This document shows positions 5,257-6,102 of a stretch of DNA of 6,102 nucleotides, piece by piece. The first letter of the stretch is position 1, and each line of letters starts with the position of its first letter. This stretch comes from UBA3071 sp965369635 (lineage in GTDB: Bacteria; Chloroflexota; Anaerolineae; UBA3071). The notes under the pieces are model-generated. The model saw nothing but the letters and a program-made list of their open reading frames with translations. It had not been told where the DNA came from and made no database searches. The stretch covers positions 1 to 6,102 of the forward strand of contig CBDURC010000188.1 of assembly GCA_965369635.1 (NCBI GenBank), read 5' to 3'. The translations under genes were made by a program, and so were the position numbers.

Positions 5257-5262
5257 ATAATA
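5257..5262 (-). promoter_or_regulatory. weak candidate -10 box for ilvE
   Basis: TATTAT on the minus strand, about 87 bases before the ilvE ATG, is the only good -10-like hexamer close upstream. No convincing -35 lies at 16-18 bases, and TG occurs two rather than one base before it. If used, the transcript would begin inside the inverted repeat at 5226-5252. Confidence 0.2.
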
Positions 5263-5287
5263 CGCACCGCCAACCCAAGAGAACTAG

Positions 5288-5557
5288 GTTCGTAGTAGCC
5301 ACTCAATGTCGATAAGTTAAGGCGTAGCATAGGGCCTTGTGCCCGTTATCGCCGCCCCAAGACGCCCCATAGTCTCACGCCATTGCGTTGACGATGTTCG
5401 TAGTAAGCCACGGAGCGTAGCGGAGTGGCGTTTTGACGGCACTCCACTTCGTTTCGTGCCTGACTACGAGCCATCAACACGTTGCAGGGAGACCACCGGA
5501 CGCCCACAGGAGGCTAAACCACGCTTGACTTGATGACATTGAGTCGCTACTACAAGC
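5288..5557. repeat. 270-bp cluster of nested inverted repeats with TTCGTAGTA-type arms
   Basis: Four related arms are arranged as two nested inverted pairs. The outer pair, 5288-5310 and 5535-5557, matches at 20 of 23 positions. The inner pair, 5397-5429 and 5438-5470, matches at 25 of 33 around an 8-base loop and would form a 74-base imperfect hairpin. The two left arms are direct repeats of each other: GTTCGTAGTA then GCCAC, with one extra A in the inner copy. A smaller pair, CGATAA 5310-5315 and TTATCG 5346-5351, lies between. This looks like a palindromic interspersed repeat cluster or a non-autonomous element. No coding capacity is evident. Confidence 0.7.
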
Positions 5558-5581
5558 CCACAGTTCATGTCCCACAGAGCA

Positions 5582-6102
5582 CTACATATACTCCACGACT
5601 TCCTGCAGCGAACGGCGGGAGGTACGGCCGCCCGGTTCCCGTGCCGGATAGCCGACAGGAATGAGGGCGACCGGCCGCAAGGTGTCGGATAGGTCTAGCG
5701 CCCGTGCTGCTTCCCCCTCGTCGAAAGCACCCACCCAGCAGGTGCCCAGCCCCAGCGCCGTCGCCGCCAGCAGGATGTGCTCGATGGCCGCCGCCGTGTC
5801 CTGCAGGCAGTACAACTCGATTCCGCGTCTCCCGTAACGGCTGGCAGAGCGATCCGGATCAGCGCAGACGACGAAAACCAGCGGTGCCTGGGCCACGAAA
5901 TGCTGACCCCAGGCCGCTGCTGCCAGTTTTTCCTTGACCTCTGGACGCCGCACGACGACAAAGTGCCACGGTTGCCGGTTGCCAGCGGAAGGGGCGCGTA
6001 TCGCCGCCTGCAGCAGCCGCTCCACCATCTCCGGCGGCACGTCCCGCTGCGTGTCAAACCGTCGCACGCTGCGGCGTGCCTCGATCACTTGCCAGAAATC
6101 CA
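5582..6102 (-). CDS. nitroreductase family flavoprotein (5' end cut by the window edge)
   Basis: A second probable FMN-dependent oxidoreductase of the short nitroreductase family. Visible motifs are RRSVRRF near the N terminus, APSAGNRQPW, GLGTCWVGAF and the C-terminal VALIPVGYP, in family order. A GTG at 6088 could be taken as the start, but the frame stays open to the edge and reads DFWQV before it. The last two visible bases supply the TG of a codon that is probably ATG, giving an N terminus like the MDFYETI of the other nitroreductase. The gene therefore most likely starts one base beyond the window and has about 173 residues. It differs in sequence from the 1053-1607 gene well beyond a recent duplication, for example lacking its WHRKP-type tail, so it is a paralogue. 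Substrate unknown. It ends 411 bases before ilvE on the same strand, across the repeat cluster. Confidence 0.88.
   Translation of the reverse strand, partial: DFWQVIEARRSVRRFDTQRDVPPEMVERLLQAAIRAPSAGNRQPWHFVVVRRPEVKEKLAAAAWGQHFVAQAPLVFVVCADPDRSASRYGRRGIELYCLQDTAAAIEHILLAATALGLGTCWVGAFDEGEAARALDLSDTLRPVALIPVGYPAREPGGRTSRRSLQEVVEYM

Larger units (their letters stand above)
5171..5581. other. noncoding region between ilvE and the second nitroreductase
   Basis: No gene is supported in these 411 bases; short open frames here show no motif and no good start. The left part (5171-5262) looks like an ilvE leader with three inverted repeats. The right part (5288-5557) is a cluster of four related TTCGTAGTA-type arms in nested inverted order. 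Both are listed separately. Confidence 0.65.

Noticed and set aside
4613..5257. A 214-residue plus-strand open frame opposite ilvE.
   Set aside because: The opposite strand carries a complete IlvE with all catalytic residues; the plus-strand product shows no family features.

Overview
The window is about 6.1 kb of moderately GC-rich bacterial DNA with six protein genes and no rRNA, tRNA, CRISPR array or transposase gene. The protein families (a lone peptide deformylase, paired short nitroreductases, an ALG5-like glycosyltransferase, DUF92, a PH/DUF1648 membrane protein and a class IV aminotransferase) and the many heptad, octad and palindromic repeats between genes suggest a Chloroflexota bacterium, perhaps Anaerolineae-like. 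That assignment is an inference from memory of similar genomes, not a search result.

Layout. Positions 1-388 hold no convincing gene. They contain nested inverted repeats (about 73-275) and then a perfect consensus sigma-70-type promoter (328-356) driving def, peptide deformylase (389-922, +). A 130-bp gap of tandem heptads and octads leads to a nitroreductase (1053-1607, +). It converges on a four-gene minus-strand run over an inverted repeat at 1616-1658. In transcription order that run is ilvE (5170-4244), a PH/DUF1648 membrane protein (4202-3315), a DUF92 membrane protein (3315-2464, sharing one base with the gene before it) and an ALG5-like family 2 glycosyltransferase (2402-1641). Upstream of ilvE, 5171-5581 is noncoding: a structured ilvE leader, with the ribosome binding site in a hairpin loop, and a cluster of nested inverted repeats. 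A second nitroreductase (minus strand) ends at 5582 and runs off the right edge.

Function. def does N-terminal protein maturation and ilvE makes or degrades branched-chain amino acids. The two nitroreductases are generic flavin oxidoreductases of unknown substrate. The DUF92 and GT2 genes both belong to families with members acting on isoprenoid phosphates, so the PH/DUF1648-DUF92-GT2 stretch may be a small membrane-lipid module; this is a hypothesis. I do not see a clearly new defence, mobile or biosynthetic system. The most unusual content is in the intergenic repeats, which run into gene ends and translation start regions, and in the ilvE leader.
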